Part shown: in pieces, positions 4,596 through 5,168 of the stretch
How the letters are laid out: the number at the start of each line of letters is the position of its first letter
Numbering within the stretch: the stretch's first letter is position 1
Source of the DNA: Pseudomonadota bacterium
Lineage (GTDB): Bacteria > Desulfobacterota > Desulfobacteria > Desulfobacterales > Desulfobacteraceae
Length of the DNA stretch: 5,168 nucleotides
Assembly: GCA_018812385.1 (NCBI GenBank)
Contig: JAHJDU010000609.1
Coordinates: 1-5,168, forward strand
Reading direction: 5' to 3'
Program-made: the position numbers and the translations under genes
Notes under the pieces: model-generated
The model's database searches: none
What the model saw: the letters and a program-made list of their open reading frames with translations, nothing else
Told to the model about the DNA's origin: nothing

Positions 4596-5168
4596 ATGGA
4601 CAACGAAAAAGAAAATATGGACAGAACATTTATGAAAACTTCTCTGGCCACAGGTGCTGGATTGGTTTTGGCAGGATCTATGGGGCCTTTAGCATGGGGA
4701 AGTTCTGCTTCAGGCACAGGTTTGGCGAATTTATCACTTTATCAACTGTCGAAAATGATTCGAACAAAGGAATTGAGTTCTAAAAAACTTGTAGAACTAT
4801 ACCTTGACAGGATTAAAAAATTTAGCAAACCTGATGGCATTAATGCATATATTACAGTGGCAGGGGATGCTGCCATGAGAGAGGCTGAGAGGCTGGATAA
4901 TCTTGCCAAACAAAATAAATTTATTGGTCCTTTACATGGGTTACCCATTGCTGTTAAAGACAATCTTGACACAAAGAATATCAGGACAACTGGTGGATCA
5001 AAAATACTTGAATCATGGACACCTCCACAAGATGCCAATGTTATCAAAAAATTAAAAGAGGCCGGAGCTATCATTATTGGTAAAACAAATATGCATGAAT
5101 TTGCTTTTGGCATAACCACGAATAATCTCCACTATGGCCCAACCAGAAATCCCTATGATTTATCCAGG
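4596..5168 (+). CDS. amidase signature family hydrolase, N-terminal part, with Tat-like leader (3' end outside the window)
   Basis: The visible 191 residues begin MDNEKENMDRTFMKTSLATG. After the leader, SLYQLSKMIRTKELSSKKLVELYLDRI (about 47-73) is the usual entry helix pair of the amidase signature family. GPLHGLPIAVKDN (111-123) contains Lys121, the catalytic lysine of the Ser-Ser-Lys triad, and IIGKTNMHEFAFG (160-172) is the next hallmark. The window ends at GPTRNPYDLSR, just before the expected GSSGGS segment that carries the two serines. Family members hydrolyse amide bonds in small amides, acylated compounds or, in GatA, Glu-tRNA(Gln). GatA itself is cytoplasmic, so the leader argues against GatA. 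Residues 9-36 look like a Tat signal: DRTFMK, then a hydrophobic stretch rich in Ala, Gly and Leu, and GPLAWGSSASG as the cleavage area. The first arginine of the twin pair is an aspartate, however. The protein probably works in the periplasm or at the membrane. The LuxR-type gene lies 149 bp upstream and may regulate it. Confidence 0.88.
   Translation, partial: MDNEKENMDRTFMKTSLATGAGLVLAGSMGPLAWGSSASGTGLANLSLYQLSKMIRTKELSSKKLVELYLDRIKKFSKPDGINAYITVAGDAAMREAERLDNLAKQNKFIGPLHGLPIAVKDNLDTKNIRTTGGSKILESWTPPQDANVIKKLKEAGAIIIGKTNMHEFAFGITTNNLHYGPTRNPYDLSR

Noticed and set aside
4742..5119. 125-aa minus-strand ORF
   Set aside because: It is antisense to the amidase, whose catalytic-lysine motif and other hallmarks establish the plus-strand frame.

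Overview
The window is AT-rich (clearly below 50% GC) and bacterial: Shine-Dalgarno sequences, TTG and GTG starts, closely spaced genes and a recognisable sigma70-type promoter. The IHF-alpha-type protein, the sensor/LuxR regulator and a Tat-like amidase fit a Desulfobacterota (Desulfobacteraceae-like sulfate reducer) chromosome. That placement is an inference from protein style, not a database result.

Left part (1-1003, plus strand): the C-terminal part of a DEDDh 3'-5' exonuclease with an ExoX-like C-terminal domain enters from the left edge. It is followed after 49 bp by a complete class I SAM-dependent methyltransferase of unknown substrate.

Middle part (1038-2460, minus strand, convergent with the methyltransferase): a compact operon-like cluster. 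In transcription order it holds a SnoaL/NTF2-like protein fused to a C-terminal four-cysteine Ada-like zinc module, an IHF-alpha/HU family DNA-bending protein that starts at TTG, and one or two small unknown proteins. The last two ORFs overlap by 20 bp in different frames, so they are either a coupled pair or one gene with a frameshift.

Intergenic part (2461-3348): almost 900 bp with no convincing intact gene. It holds a probable promoter/operator for the minus-strand operon, a cluster of three AAACTCAAT elements (two forming a 13-bp-stem hairpin), other AT-rich repeats, a possible minus-strand gene remnant (3025-3201), and a good sigma70 promoter (TTGACA, 16 bp, TATAAG) for the next gene.

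Right part (3349-5168, plus strand): a 365-aa LuxR-family regulator with an N-terminal GAF-like sensor region and a C-terminal LuxR HTH, then a GC-rich hairpin, then the start of an amidase-signature hydrolase. The amidase has a degenerate twin-arginine-like leader and is cut by the right edge just before the Ser-rich amidase signature. The regulator probably controls its neighbour, but this is inferred from adjacency only. I found no mobile element, CRISPR array, RNA gene or clear new defence system. The most unusual items are the SnoaL/zinc-module fusion in an IHF operon, the out-of-frame overlap, the A10 slippery run in the regulator, and the single-arginine leader on the amidase.
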